IMG/VR virus record: IMGVR_UViG_3300010885_009426
Location: 1-38,582 of that record
Reading direction: 5' to 3' (one strand)
Length of the DNA: 38,582 bases
Source: a virus
Position numbers and translations under genes: made by a program. Under the pieces are notes generated by a model that made no database searches, was not told where the DNA came from, and saw only the letters and a program-made list of their open reading frames with translations. Of the stretch, positions 6,435-13,315 are shown in pieces. The number at the start of each line of letters is the position of its first letter. The stretch's first letter is position 1.

Positions 6435-6635
6435 TTATCTCCAGCGTTGGATAGTCATGTTGGATACCTGTACTCCAAACTCTCGGAGTGTGGATCCAAT
6501 GGCTGCTGATGAAACAGATTGATCTTTCAAAGCTGCTTCAAAATCTGCGTAAGATTCTTTGTCAAGTAATTGTTTGATTGCTTCCCGTGGATTTACTTTG
6601 ATTTTTGTTTTCAATGATTCTTTGAATTTACTCAT
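6435..6635 (-). CDS. small HTH DNA-binding protein, first early gene
   Basis: A 66-residue basic protein. The C-terminal half, SSAAIGSTLREFGVQVSN then MTIQRWR, reads as a helix-turn-helix with the recognition helix at the very end. This pattern recurs in small actinophage DNA-binding proteins. It is the first gene after the predicted early promoter, has a strong GGGAGG site before its ATG, and its stop is one base from the phosphoesterase start. A regulator of the early operon is plausible. Confidence 0.75.
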   Translation of the reverse strand: MSKFKESLKTKIKVNPREAIKQLLDKESYADFEAALKDQSVSSAAIGSTLREFGVQVSNMTIQRWR

Positions 6636-6660
6636 GTTTCCTCCCGTTTGTTAAGTGTAA

Positions 6661-6701
6661 CCCAGAGGGCAAAGGAAGGGAAGAACCAAAACCCCTCTGG
6701 G
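6661..6701 (-). other. hairpin at the predicted 5' end of the early transcript
   Basis: Perfect 9-bp arms (CCCAGAGGG at 6661-6669, CCCTCTGGG at 6693-6701) around a 23-base loop. The predicted start of the early transcript is about 6705, so the stem would begin within about 4 bases of the 5' end. It ends 25 bases before the first gene's ATG, leaving the ribosome site free. Likely an mRNA-stabilising or regulatory leader structure (inferred). Confidence 0.6.
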
Positions 6702-6711
6702 CTACGATGAA

Positions 6712-6740
6712 ACTATAGTACACATGTTGCAAAGTTGCAA
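6712..6740 (-). promoter_or_regulatory. predicted early promoter with a duplicated TTGCAA site
   Basis: A TTGCAA -35 box (6740-6735), an exactly 17-base spacer and a TATAGT -10 box (6717-6712) on the minus strand. A second TTGCAA lies inside the spacer (6732-6727), so the region reads TTGCAACTTTGCAA, an inverted repeat that could be an operator. It lies upstream of the HTH gene and the whole early operon. The rest of the gap 6636-6914 holds the leader hairpin and the TTGCCAC repeats listed separately. Confidence 0.65.
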
Positions 6741-6831
6741 GCATTACGCTACTGTGTGAACACAATTTATTAGGCGCATGGTTGTGCCCTTGTCGCAAAG
6801 GGTGGGACGTAAACAGGGGAACCTGGGTCGA

Positions 6832-6893
6832 TTGCCACGTCATGTGGCAAGGCGCTGTGATTGAAATAGGGAGTCGGACTGTGGCAACCCGAC
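6832..6893. repeat. TTGCCAC repeats and two hairpins after the lysis cassette
   Basis: TTGCCAC (6832-6838) pairs perfectly with GTGGCAA (6844-6850) around a 5-base loop. GTGGCAA recurs at 6881-6887 inside the loop of a second stem (GTCGG at 6873-6877, CCGAC at 6889-6893). These lie just after the stop of the last late gene and before the early promoter. They may end the late transcript, though no U-run follows, or be a protein-binding site. Confidence 0.45.
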
Positions 6894-6914
6894 GGGGGGC
6901 ACAGACAGGTCTAA

Positions 6915-7136
6915 CTAACTGCGGTTATGTTCCTTGATGTGGTCGTTGAGTTTGTTCTCAACTTTGTCCACCTTCGTTTCAACTCTTCCTACACTTCTAT
7001 ATATATGAGAAAGCATCCCCGCAACTACAGCGTGATCTTCTTTGTTCTCTTTACGGAACTGTGCAATCAAAGCAACCAACACTCCACCTACCGTAGTAAC
7101 TACAGCAGAGAGTACTAGCGCCCAGCCCCCGTCCAT
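6915..7136 (-). CDS. holin-like membrane protein
   Basis: A 73-residue protein with one N-terminal membrane segment (about 5-26, WALVLSAVVTTVGGVLVALI) followed by a charged coiled coil (VGRVETKVDKVENKLNDHIKEH). This one-TM-plus-coil layout is typical of actinophage holins. It starts one base after the stop of the M15 peptidase gene and is the last late gene. It would form lesions in the cytoplasmic membrane so the endolysin can reach the wall. The assignment rests on topology and position. Confidence 0.75.
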   Translation of the reverse strand: MDGGWALVLSAVVTTVGGVLVALIAQFRKENKEDHAVVAGMLSHIYRSVGRVETKVDKVENKLNDHIKEHNRS

Positions 7137-7137
7137 C

Positions 7138-7686
7138 TCATACGGCTTTCTGTGAATCGACCCATGCCTGCACAGCAGGAGTAGGGTTATCTCCAGTAAC
7201 TAGTCGTATATGCCAAGGCTCTTCGGGAACTACTTCCCAGCTAAATCCAAACGCTGGTGCGTTAGCAAGCATCCACTCAAAACGTTCACCACTTGCCTCG
7301 CTAATATCCACAGCAATCCCTAAGTTGTGTTGTGATGTACCTGGCGCTGCAAGCGACGCTAACTTCTCAGATTTCTTGTACCACTTAACACCATCCCACG
7401 TACGGGTTGAAGCACCAGCAATAGGTTCTTTCTGATAACGCTGCAAGAATACTGTTGTTTGCATAGCAAGCGTACGGTATGTATCCCCCGCAGACGTAGG
7501 CTTAAACGGTTTAATCCCATCAGCTAACGCCTTTGCACGCATCGCATGATATGCGTCAGCTGCACGCCAATGAAGCCTACCGTAAGGTTGAGTGTCTCGG
7601 AGAAGTGAGTCTGGAAGGGCACCAGGTTTCACACCTTTAAGATCCGCAGGCAATACAACCTTAACGATAGGCCAATTCTTTTTCAT
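7138..7686 (-). CDS. endolysin: M15 (VanY-like) D,D-peptidase
   Basis: A 182-residue zinc peptidase of the VanY/M15 type. Zinc ligands are visible in SQHNLGIAVD (H120, D127) and PWHIRL (H159), with catalytic Glu 156 in VVPEEPWH. The family cleaves peptide cross-links or the D-Ala end in peptidoglycan. No signal peptide is present, as expected for an endolysin released by holin. It lies between the small membrane proteins and the holin-like gene, and its ATG overlaps the previous stop as TAATG. Confidence 0.92.
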   Translation of the reverse strand: MKKNWPIVKVVLPADLKGVKPGALPDSLLRDTQPYGRLHWRAADAYHAMRAKALADGIKPFKPTSAGDTYRTLAMQTTVFLQRYQKEPIAGASTRTWDGVKWYKKSEKLASLAAPGTSQHNLGIAVDISEASGERFEWMLANAPAFGFSWEVVPEEPWHIRLVTGDNPTPAVQAWVDSQKAV

Positions 7687-7802
7687 TACTTCTTTTTCTT
7701 AGCCTTCTTACCGTATTCTTTCATACGGTCTTTAGGACCTTCCATCTTTTCGTGCTTCATCTTCGCTTTTTTTGAAAAATACTTTTCATTTTTTACTGAC
7801 AT
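7686..7802 (-). CDS. 38-residue Lys-rich protein
   Basis: A 38-residue highly basic protein beginning MSVKNEKYFSKKAKMKHEK and ending KKAKKKK. It overlaps the start of the M15 peptidase (TAATG) and begins on the stop of the membrane protein before it. Its last codons form a 17-base word also found at two other gene junctions (16058 and 34197). No homology recognised. It may bind nucleic acid or simply serve in coupling. Confidence 0.6.
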   Translation of the reverse strand: MSVKNEKYFSKKAKMKHEKMEGPKDRMKEYGKKAKKKK

Positions 7803-8053
7803 TATTTTGCTGCTTTCTTTTTTGGTGTTCCAAACGCTGCTGAGATTTCTTCTGTTGTAAGTTCACCATCAACTGAAGCAGCAGCAAGTTTCTGTACCAC
7901 ACCAAACAAAGCTGTAAGTCCAGCAACACCAGCAGACTTAACTACATCTACTCCAAGGATTGCACCGCCAGTAATAATCGGCAAAGCCGATGCAATAAAC
8001 AACGAAACAAGTCGTTGTGAAAGGTCCAAAGTTTTAGCAATCATTGAGTTCAT
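7802..8053 (-). CDS. small membrane protein, holin candidate
   Basis: An 83-residue protein from the ATG at 8053, which overlaps the previous stop as ATGA. Two hydrophobic stretches are visible (LVSLFIASALPIITGGAILG and SAGVAGLTALFGVVQKL), then a short acidic stretch and a basic end (GTPKKKAAK). Size, topology and location just before the endolysin fit a holin or antiholin. The longer frame up to 8176 reads through the preceding small gene and is less likely. Confidence 0.65.
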   Translation of the reverse strand: MNSMIAKTLDLSQRLVSLFIASALPIITGGAILGVDVVKSAGVAGLTALFGVVQKLAAASVDGELTTEEISAAFGTPKKKAAK

Positions 8054-8217
8054 TCTGTGTCTTTCTGTGTAAGGGATATTAATGAATGAATTAAAATACC
8101 CACACCAGTAAGCAACAGAGCTTGACGCAAAGTTGGACCAGACAAGGTAATTAAAACCATGCCCGTTCCCACCCATGTCCAGGTGTTCTCCATAATGTAG
8201 GTTACAATCCGTTTCAT
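8050..8217 (-). CDS. 55-residue membrane protein, holin-like
   Basis: A 55-residue frame, MKRIVTYIMENTWTWVGTG and onward, with one strong membrane helix (about 13-48, GMVLITLSGPTLRQALLL then GVGILIHSLISL) and a polar tail. The ATG at 8217 overlaps the stop codon of the PA14 protein (ATGA), and its own stop overlaps the next start in the same way. An internal ATG at 8193 is the alternative start. Position at the head of the lysis cassette suggests a holin or accessory membrane protein. Confidence 0.6.
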   Translation of the reverse strand: MKRIVTYIMENTWTWVGTGMVLITLSGPTLRQALLLTGVGILIHSLISLTQKDTE

Positions 8218-9767
8218 TTACGTCTAATACTACTAGATGACATTCCTACCAATAAAGCGCCAGCAGCTACAAGGGTTCGACGTGTTTTTACAGGGATGTT
8301 AGAACCCGTTGGTACGTAGTCCTCAAACTGGGAGCCAAAGATATCAATGGTTTTCTCAAACGCCTTCTTAATTTTAGTAGGGGCTTCTTGAATAGCAGCA
8401 GTAAATTCTTCCAACTGTTCCTCAGTTAGTTCCTCTACGTCAATCTGCTCAAACAACTCTTCGGCCTGATCCTCAGTAATAGCAGCCAACACCTCAGGAC
8501 TTGAAGCAATCTCGGTGGCTTGATCCGAAGTAATCTCCGCAGCCAACAGTTGGGCGACAGCAGCAACAATCTGTTCAGGTTCAGCCTCGGTAAGGTCCTC
8601 TAAGATTTCTCCTACTTGCTCATCAGTAACTGGCTCATCAGCTGGGACATCAGGTAAGGTGGTAGTTGATGACAACTCTGGTGATTCTTCTTCTATATCT
8701 TGTGTATATTCCTCTGGCGATTCTGTTGTTGTTGGGGCATCTGTTTCGTCAGGAGCAATCTCTTCAACGGAAGTATCTTCAGGATAAGTCTCTTCTGGAT
8801 AAGTCTCTTCTGGATAAGTCTCTTCTGGATAAGTCTCCTCAGGAGTAGAAGTAGTTGTTTCTAGAGTATCTTCTGACACCTCTTCTTCTTCTTCAGGAAG
8901 GATCGTTACCGTGGGTTCTGGCACTTCTGTTGTCGTTGTGGTTGCCGTGGCTACTGGCAAAGATGTCGTAGTTGTCGTTGCAGGGACAGTCGTTTGAACT
9001 ACAGTAGTAGTACTTGTCGTCGTTGACTCCGTGGATGTTGTAGTTGGGGCCCATGATGTAGTGGTTGTCTCCTGAATTGTAGTAGTTGTAGTACTAGATG
9101 TAGTAGTAGACGAGGAGGAAGATGAAGACGAAGATGAAGATGTTGTTGTGGTCCCTGGCAGGGTTATTGTGGTTGTCGTCGATGATGTGGTTGTTGTGGT
9201 GGATGTTGTTGTCGTCGGTGAAGTCGTTGTTGTAAACGCAGAGTCGGGGATCATTTCCCAGCCTTGACCGTTGATGTTCCAGGCGAGCATTATGCAGGTG
9301 CCGCCACCGTTTTCGTACATCCATAGTTCTAAAGGTTGGCTGCCTGCGTTTAGTTGTAGTGGTCCTGATTCGGTTGCTGAACAACCCTGGTCATACCAGA
9401 CACCGAACGTGTTGCCGTCAATAGTTATCTCACCACCGTCATCTGATGCAAGCCAGAACTCAATCGTGTTGTGTTCAGGGATAGTAATGAACCCCGTCAT
9501 GTGCACCATAAACAAGTCACCTGTGCAATCCTCGTACGGTTCACCGTCATAGGAACGGTTGATGTTGTTCTCTGTTTCAGTACCGCAGACAGGGTATTCG
9601 GTGGTGGATTGGACTGGTGGTATTTCGTCGATTGTGTAGTAGGTGGTTGCTAACCCTGGTGTCGGTTCAGCGTTGGCGGTTTGTGGGAAAACTGTAAACA
9701 GGATTGCTGGTAGCGGTATAAGCCACCTTGTTAGATTGCGACCCACTCTAGTTCTTCTTCGTTCCAC
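8214..9767 (-). CDS. secreted PA14-like protein with mucin-like stalk
   Basis: A 517-residue protein with an N-terminal signal peptide (about 1-33, ending TANA). A PA14-like beta domain (about 34-178) shows FWLASDDGGEITIDG and FGVWYD. A long Thr/Ser-rich stalk follows (about 179-290), then an acidic part with four EETYP repeats (about 315-335), a helical segment, and a C-terminal hydrophobic stretch with a basic tail (TLVAAGALLVG then SIRRK). PA14 domains bind carbohydrate. The layout is that of a membrane- or wall-anchored surface protein, not a normal virion part. No LPxTG motif is evident. It starts at GTG, overlaps the hydroxylase gene, and leads into the lysis cassette. Confidence 0.8.
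   Translation of the reverse strand: MERRRTRVGRNLTRWLIPLPAILFTVFPQTANAEPTPGLATTYYTIDEIPPVQSTTEYPVCGTETENNINRSYDGEPYEDCTGDLFMVHMTGFITIPEHNTIEFWLASDDGGEITIDGNTFGVWYDQGCSATESGPLQLNAGSQPLELWMYENGGGTCIMLAWNINGQGWEMIPDSAFTTTTSPTTTTSTTTTTSSTTTTITLPGTTTTSSSSSSSSSSSTTTSSTTTTTIQETTTTSWAPTTTSTESTTTSTTTVVQTTVPATTTTTSLPVATATTTTTEVPEPTVTILPEEEEEVSEDTLETTTSTPEETYPEETYPEETYPEETYPEDTSVEEIAPDETDAPTTTESPEEYTQDIEEESPELSSTTTLPDVPADEPVTDEQVGEILEDLTEAEPEQIVAAVAQLLAAEITSDQATEIASSPEVLAAITEDQAEELFEQIDVEELTEEQLEEFTAAIQEAPTKIKKAFEKTIDIFGSQFEDYVPTGSNIPVKTRRTLVAAGALLVGMSSSSIRRK
8776..8835 (-). repeat. four 15-bp tandem repeats inside the PA14 gene
   Basis: Four adjacent copies of a 15-base unit (TCTTCTGGATAAGTC on the plus strand, the first with one change) encode the EETYP peptide repeat. 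The near-identity at DNA level points to recent expansion by slippage. Copy number may vary between strains. Confidence 0.9.
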
Positions 9768-10341
9768 AAACCAAATTTTTACCTACAAAATCATTTGGCA
9801 AAATATCAACTATTACATGGACTCTATCTTCATTGCTTAAATTTTCTACTTTATGTAATTTAGTATTATCAATCTCCCAAATTTCTCCTGTTTTTAAGTT
9901 TTTCTTTTCTCCGTCAACATAGAACCAAACTTCATCATTTGTAACAATGGGGATATGATGTCTTTTAATTGTATTTAAATACAATCCATTATCGGAATGC
10001 TCATTAATTTTTTTTCCAGCAGCCAACTTCACAAGCATAGTTTTAGCAAGTTCTCCATTATGTAAGTTTTTTAAATAGTTTAAAATAGGCTTTAATAAGT
10101 TGACTAATTCATTATTTTCTAATGTAAAGCTATATTTGCATTTTACAAATTTGTTTGTTTTTAGGCTTTTTTCTTCCCAAGATTTAGCATCAAAATCAGT
10201 TATCTGTACGGTATGCGTATGTCTATGTATAAAGAAAGTATCTTGCCTAAAAGTGTAACTAAGCCATTCCTGGTTAAAGTTGTTTATTACCTTAGCAATT
10301 TCTGAAACATCTTCTGTTTTGTGTAAAACAAAAGCTGTCAC
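9748..10341 (-). CDS. Asp/Asn beta-hydroxylase-like dioxygenase
   Basis: A 197-residue protein with the double-stranded beta-helix signature of 2-oxoglutarate/Fe(II) enzymes of the aspartyl/asparaginyl hydroxylase type. H115-x-D117 (INEHSDNG) and H163 (KLHKVEN) supply iron ligands, R173 (EDRVHVIVD) could bind 2-oxoglutarate, and RHHIPIVTND is the conserved strand between. Such enzymes hydroxylate protein side chains or small molecules. The gene is markedly AT-rich, suggesting separate origin. It starts at a GTG overlapping the previous stop (TAGTG). The target is unknown; a tail fibre or host surface product is a guess. Confidence 0.8.
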   Translation of the reverse strand: MTAFVLHKTEDVSEIAKVINNFNQEWLSYTFRQDTFFIHRHTHTVQITDFDAKSWEEKSLKTNKFVKCKYSFTLENNELVNLLKPILNYLKNLHNGELAKTMLVKLAAGKKINEHSDNGLYLNTIKRHHIPIVTNDEVWFYVDGEKKNLKTGEIWEIDNTKLHKVENLSNEDRVHVIVDILPNDFVGKNLVCGTKKN

Positions 10342-10706
10342 TAATCAGCCGAAACCCAAACTTGAGTTGGTTCATCCCAATAATAACGAATAGTATTTGA
10401 GGCATCAGAAGGCCTTGGTGTTGGTGGTTTCCAATTGTAATCGCTGTCAAGATTCCATGAGGCAAATGGTTGAGGCAAAATGAATACGTCCGCTTCAGGA
10501 TTGTAGGTCATCCCAATAGTCCCAAAGTGTTTACGAAAATTATGATTGTAGCTTGTTTGTTTCCATTCGCCGTCAAGACCTAGTGTACTGATAATAAAAT
10601 TTTGACCAATAGGTTCACTTTCTGGAAAGACGTCACCACAAACATCATTACTAATTACGATTACATTTGTAACAAGGTTACTTTCAACCTTAGCAAAGTG
10701 AGCCAT
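10341..10706 (-). CDS. conserved phage protein (MAHFAK type)
   Basis: A 121-residue protein from the ATG at 10706, which has a GGAG site 5 bases upstream; the longer frame to 10742 would overlap the sulfotransferase more. It begins MAHFAKVESNLVTNVIVISN and continues with FPESEPIGQNFI and LGLDGEWKQTSYN. This kind of protein recurs in aquatic phages near tail fibres and has no assigned function. It is sandwiched between a sulfotransferase and a dioxygenase gene, so it may be a substrate or fibre-associated protein (inference). Confidence 0.75.
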   Translation of the reverse strand: MAHFAKVESNLVTNVIVISNDVCGDVFPESEPIGQNFIISTLGLDGEWKQTSYNHNFRKHFGTIGMTYNPEADVFILPQPFASWNLDSDYNWKPPTPRPSDASNTIRYYWDEPTQVWVSAD

Positions 10707-11445
10707 ACAAACTCCATTCATCCAGACGATTACATTTGTCAATCAATTCATCAGATAATTCAACATCAACTGTGCGCCGACTAATTTGTGGGCGAACATC
10801 GTGTTGACCGATAAGGCCATATACAGCGTCGTTTTCTTTATGGTGATTTATGATGTTATCAAGGTTGTGCACAAAAGGTTCCCAACCACAATGCTCGTAA
10901 ATACGGTCAAGAGTCACTTGTGTGTTATCAACAAGCTCATCATAAGTGACAAAAATAAACTCACCATTGTTATTTTTTCTTGCCCATTCAACACCAGCAA
11001 GTGAACGCATAATTGGTTCACTACCGTCTTCAAGCAGTATCTCCATGTCTGCCCAACCATTTGCTTTGCGTAAAGCTAAAAATGAAGCAACAACTTCAAC
11101 AAGTGGTCTAACAAGCACAATAATTTTTGGTGCGTTATTAAAGTAACGGTTTAAGATTTCAACATTGGCTGGTAATGTCCACGAACGGCATTTGTCAACG
11201 ACAATCGATTTTGCTACATCGGCATAGTAGGTGTGCGGTATTGGTTTAACTAGGGCGTCAAGAATATCTTTATTAGTTGCTTTAAGTTGTTCAGAGTTAA
11301 CAACTGACTGTTGCATATCCCACATCAATTGACAAACGGCTGAATTACCTTCAGCATGTATTTCAGGATTTTGTGACAAGATAGCCGACAATAAAGTTGA
11401 TCCTGTGCGCGGTAATCCACTAAGTGCTACGAATTGTTTTATCAT
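10690..11445 (-). CDS. sulfotransferase
   Basis: A 251-residue PAPS-dependent sulfotransferase. The 5'-phosphosulfate loop is GLPRTGSTLLS (from residue 10), and the 3'-phosphate-binding strand-helix is KIIVLVRPLVEVVASFL. A later ITYDELV-like stretch (FVTYDELVDN) also fits the family. It would move sulfate onto a sugar or tyrosine. I start at the ATG at 11445 because it overlaps the fibre gene's stop as ATGA. The position between a glycine-rich fibre and a dioxygenase suggests modification of a fibre or of host surface glycans, but this is inferred. Confidence 0.88.
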   Translation of the reverse strand: MIKQFVALSGLPRTGSTLLSAILSQNPEIHAEGNSAVCQLMWDMQQSVVNSEQLKATNKDILDALVKPIPHTYYADVAKSIVVDKCRSWTLPANVEILNRYFNNAPKIIVLVRPLVEVVASFLALRKANGWADMEILLEDGSEPIMRSLAGVEWARKNNNGEFIFVTYDELVDNTQVTLDRIYEHCGWEPFVHNLDNIINHHKENDAVYGLIGQHDVRPQISRRTVDVELSDELIDKCNRLDEWSLYGSLC

Positions 11446-12302
11446 GCCCACGTAGCTGTACCAGAACCAGTAAATTTATAAACAGTATAACCATTAGCAG
11501 TTGTAATAGTAGGTGATCCAGTTGTTGATGTAGCTTCATTGCCAGCAACTACTCTAACAACTACTATTCCAGAACCTCCGCCAGCACCTCCATACCAGGC
11601 TTGGTTGTAACCATCTCTGCCGCCACCGCCACCGCCACCGCCTGTGTTTGCGCTACCACCACCTGGGGCACCGCCACCACCAGAACCACCGCCATCAACA
11701 CCGCCAGATGGGCCAGCGTTATATTTACCTCCGCCACCTCCACCGCCATAACCAACAGTGCTACCAGTAATACTTGTTTGTACTCCAGATTGTCCAGTAC
11801 GAGCGCCACCGCCTTGTCCGCCTTCGTAGCCACCGCCACCGCCACCACCAGCGCCTCCACCACCAGAACCGTTGCCAGCAGCGCCAACACCACCACCTGT
11901 ACTTCCGCCTCCACCAGCGGTACATGTTTTTGTAACAGCACCATCACCATCAGCAACTACAAGACTACTTGTACCACCACCGCCAGCAACTGTTGCAGTT
12001 AAAACTCTTGGCGGAGTGAATGTGATTTGACTTTCCACAGAACCGTTACCACCAGTTTGGCTCAAGGTGCTACGCACTCCTCCGCCTCCACCACCAGCAC
12101 CCTGCTTAAGGTTCCACATTCCTGCACCACCACCAGAACCACCGCCTGCTACAACAAGGAAATCAAAAATTATTGGCGATGCACCACCACCACGTCGCAA
12201 ACTGTCAACTTGGAGTGTTGAGTTCGCATGTTTTTTGCGTGGGGACAACGCCCCACCACCAACAGCTTTGCCACCTGTTGTGTTTCTAAAACTTCTAGGC
12301 AT
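11442..12302 (-). CDS. polyglycine-rich tail fibre/adhesin
   Basis: A 286-residue protein with long glycine runs. FDFLVVAGGGSGGGAG opens the repeat region, and SGIVVVRVV then YTVYKFTGSGTATWA close it. Glycine-rich fibre tips of this type can fold as packed polyglycine-II helices with variable loops that bind the receptor. This is established for the tip adhesin of some T-even-like phages. The gene lies at the end of the tail module, where receptor-binding proteins usually lie. The role as receptor binder is likely but not shown by the sequence alone. Confidence 0.75.
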   Translation of the reverse strand: MPRSFRNTTGGKAVGGGALSPRKKHANSTLQVDSLRRGGGASPIIFDFLVVAGGGSGGGAGMWNLKQGAGGGGGGVRSTLSQTGGNGSVESQITFTPPRVLTATVAGGGGTSSLVVADGDGAVTKTCTAGGGGSTGGGVGAAGNGSGGGGAGGGGGGGYEGGQGGGARTGQSGVQTSITGSTVGYGGGGGGGKYNAGPSGGVDGGGSGGGGAPGGGSANTGGGGGGGGRDGYNQAWYGGAGGGSGIVVVRVVAGNEATSTTGSPTITTANGYTVYKFTGSGTATWA

Positions 12303-12311
12303 TATTTAACC

Positions 12312-12680
12312 TTAAGCCGTAATTCGGTTTACGTATCCTGACAACGAAATAACGTTTGTGGTTCCTGCTGCTGCTTTAACTGTAAGCGCAGTAGCGTTAC
12401 CTTTAAGAATTAAGCCAGGAACTATAAGATATAAACCACCCTTGGTTTTTACTGTGTACTCAATAATGTCGTCGGGGTCTGTTGTGTTACCAAAACCAAG
12501 ACGCAAAGCAACGTCTGCTGTGTGGTTGTTTTGTGCGTAAATCCAAACCTCATCATACGTTGTCGCTGTTGTAGAGCCAGTATGGATCAAGGTTGGTGAT
12601 GTACCAATTGCTGTTGCTACAACCTTAATTGCTCGCCCATCGGTGCTTGAACTTAATGCTATTTTGCTGAATGTTGACAT
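12312..12680 (-). CDS. small beta-rich structural protein
   Basis: A 122-residue protein of beta strands (AIKVVATAIGTSPTLIHTG, EVWIYAQNNHTADVALRLGF, GLYLIVPGLILKGNATAL) ending in GYVNRI. Proteins of this shape occur among phage tail and fibre genes as decoration or baseplate-like parts. It sits between two fibre-type genes with a good AGGAGA site. Exact role unknown. Confidence 0.7.
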   Translation of the reverse strand: MSTFSKIALSSSTDGRAIKVVATAIGTSPTLIHTGSTTATTYDEVWIYAQNNHTADVALRLGFGNTTDPDDIIEYTVKTKGGLYLIVPGLILKGNATALTVKAAAGTTNVISLSGYVNRITA

Positions 12681-12695
12681 TTATTATCTCCTATG

Positions 12696-13307
12696 TTATC
12701 CGAATATTTGCCCTGCGAGAATGAACTGGTCATTATCTACAGAACTAAAAACAAACGCCGTAGTAGCAACCTGTGTCGTACTGGTTCCTACTGCAGCAGT
12801 AGGGGCTGCAGGAGTACCTGTAAAAGTTGGTGAAGCTACAGGTGCGATACCCGCAGTTGAAAGACTTGCCCAAGCAGGGTCAGTACCATCAGAATAAAGA
12901 ACTGCACCTGAAGAACCAATAGCAAGTCGACCAACAGTAGGACCGCTACCCATTTTAATCATGTCGCCACGGGTAGTCATTGTCGAAGCAAGAGTATTTG
13001 CTTCATCAGCGTCAGTTGCTGTAAAGACAGGGTAACAAGTAGCGCCAGCAGAATGCGAAACAGCAGTAGTGCCGTCTACACCACGAGTAATAGACGAAAG
13101 CGACCCAGTTGATCGTGAACTAACAAGAACTTTTTCTTCTGTTGACAAACCTGGATCAATAACCATATGAAATGGTCCACCAGCAGTAGTAGGCCAAGCA
13201 GTTACCGTACCAGTAAGCGAAGCACTAGTGTCGCCAGAAGTTATAGAGCCAGTAAGAGTGCACGCTGGTGCTGCACCTGCATAAGATCTCCTAGTTACTG
13301 CTGCCAT
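12696..13307 (-). CDS. tail fibre protein
   Basis: A 203-residue protein. The middle has IDPGLSTEEKVLVSSRS and ITRGVDGTTAVSHSAGA, a segment common in phage adaptor and fibre proteins. The C-terminus carries the phage fibre repeat SPTFTGTPAAPTAAVGTSTT followed by QVATTAFV, seen in many side-tail fibres. An AGGAG site precedes the ATG. It is probably a fibre shaft or attachment piece in the tail module. Confidence 0.8.
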   Translation of the reverse strand: MAAVTRRSYAGAAPACTLTGSITSGDTSASLTGTVTAWPTTAGGPFHMVIDPGLSTEEKVLVSSRSTGSLSSITRGVDGTTAVSHSAGATCYPVFTATDADEANTLASTMTTRGDMIKMGSGPTVGRLAIGSSGAVLYSDGTDPAWASLSTAGIAPVASPTFTGTPAAPTAAVGTSTTQVATTAFVFSSVDNDQFILAGQIFG

Positions 13308-13315
13308 TTATTCTC

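Noticed and set aside
6628-6843. 71-residue frame across the early promoter gap
   Set aside because: It would cover the predicted promoter, leader hairpin and ribosome site of the HTH gene, and has no protein-like pattern.
11564-11956. Overlapping frames across the polyglycine gene on both strands
   Set aside because: Produced by GC-rich repeats of the glycine codons; the fibre frame has conserved ends.
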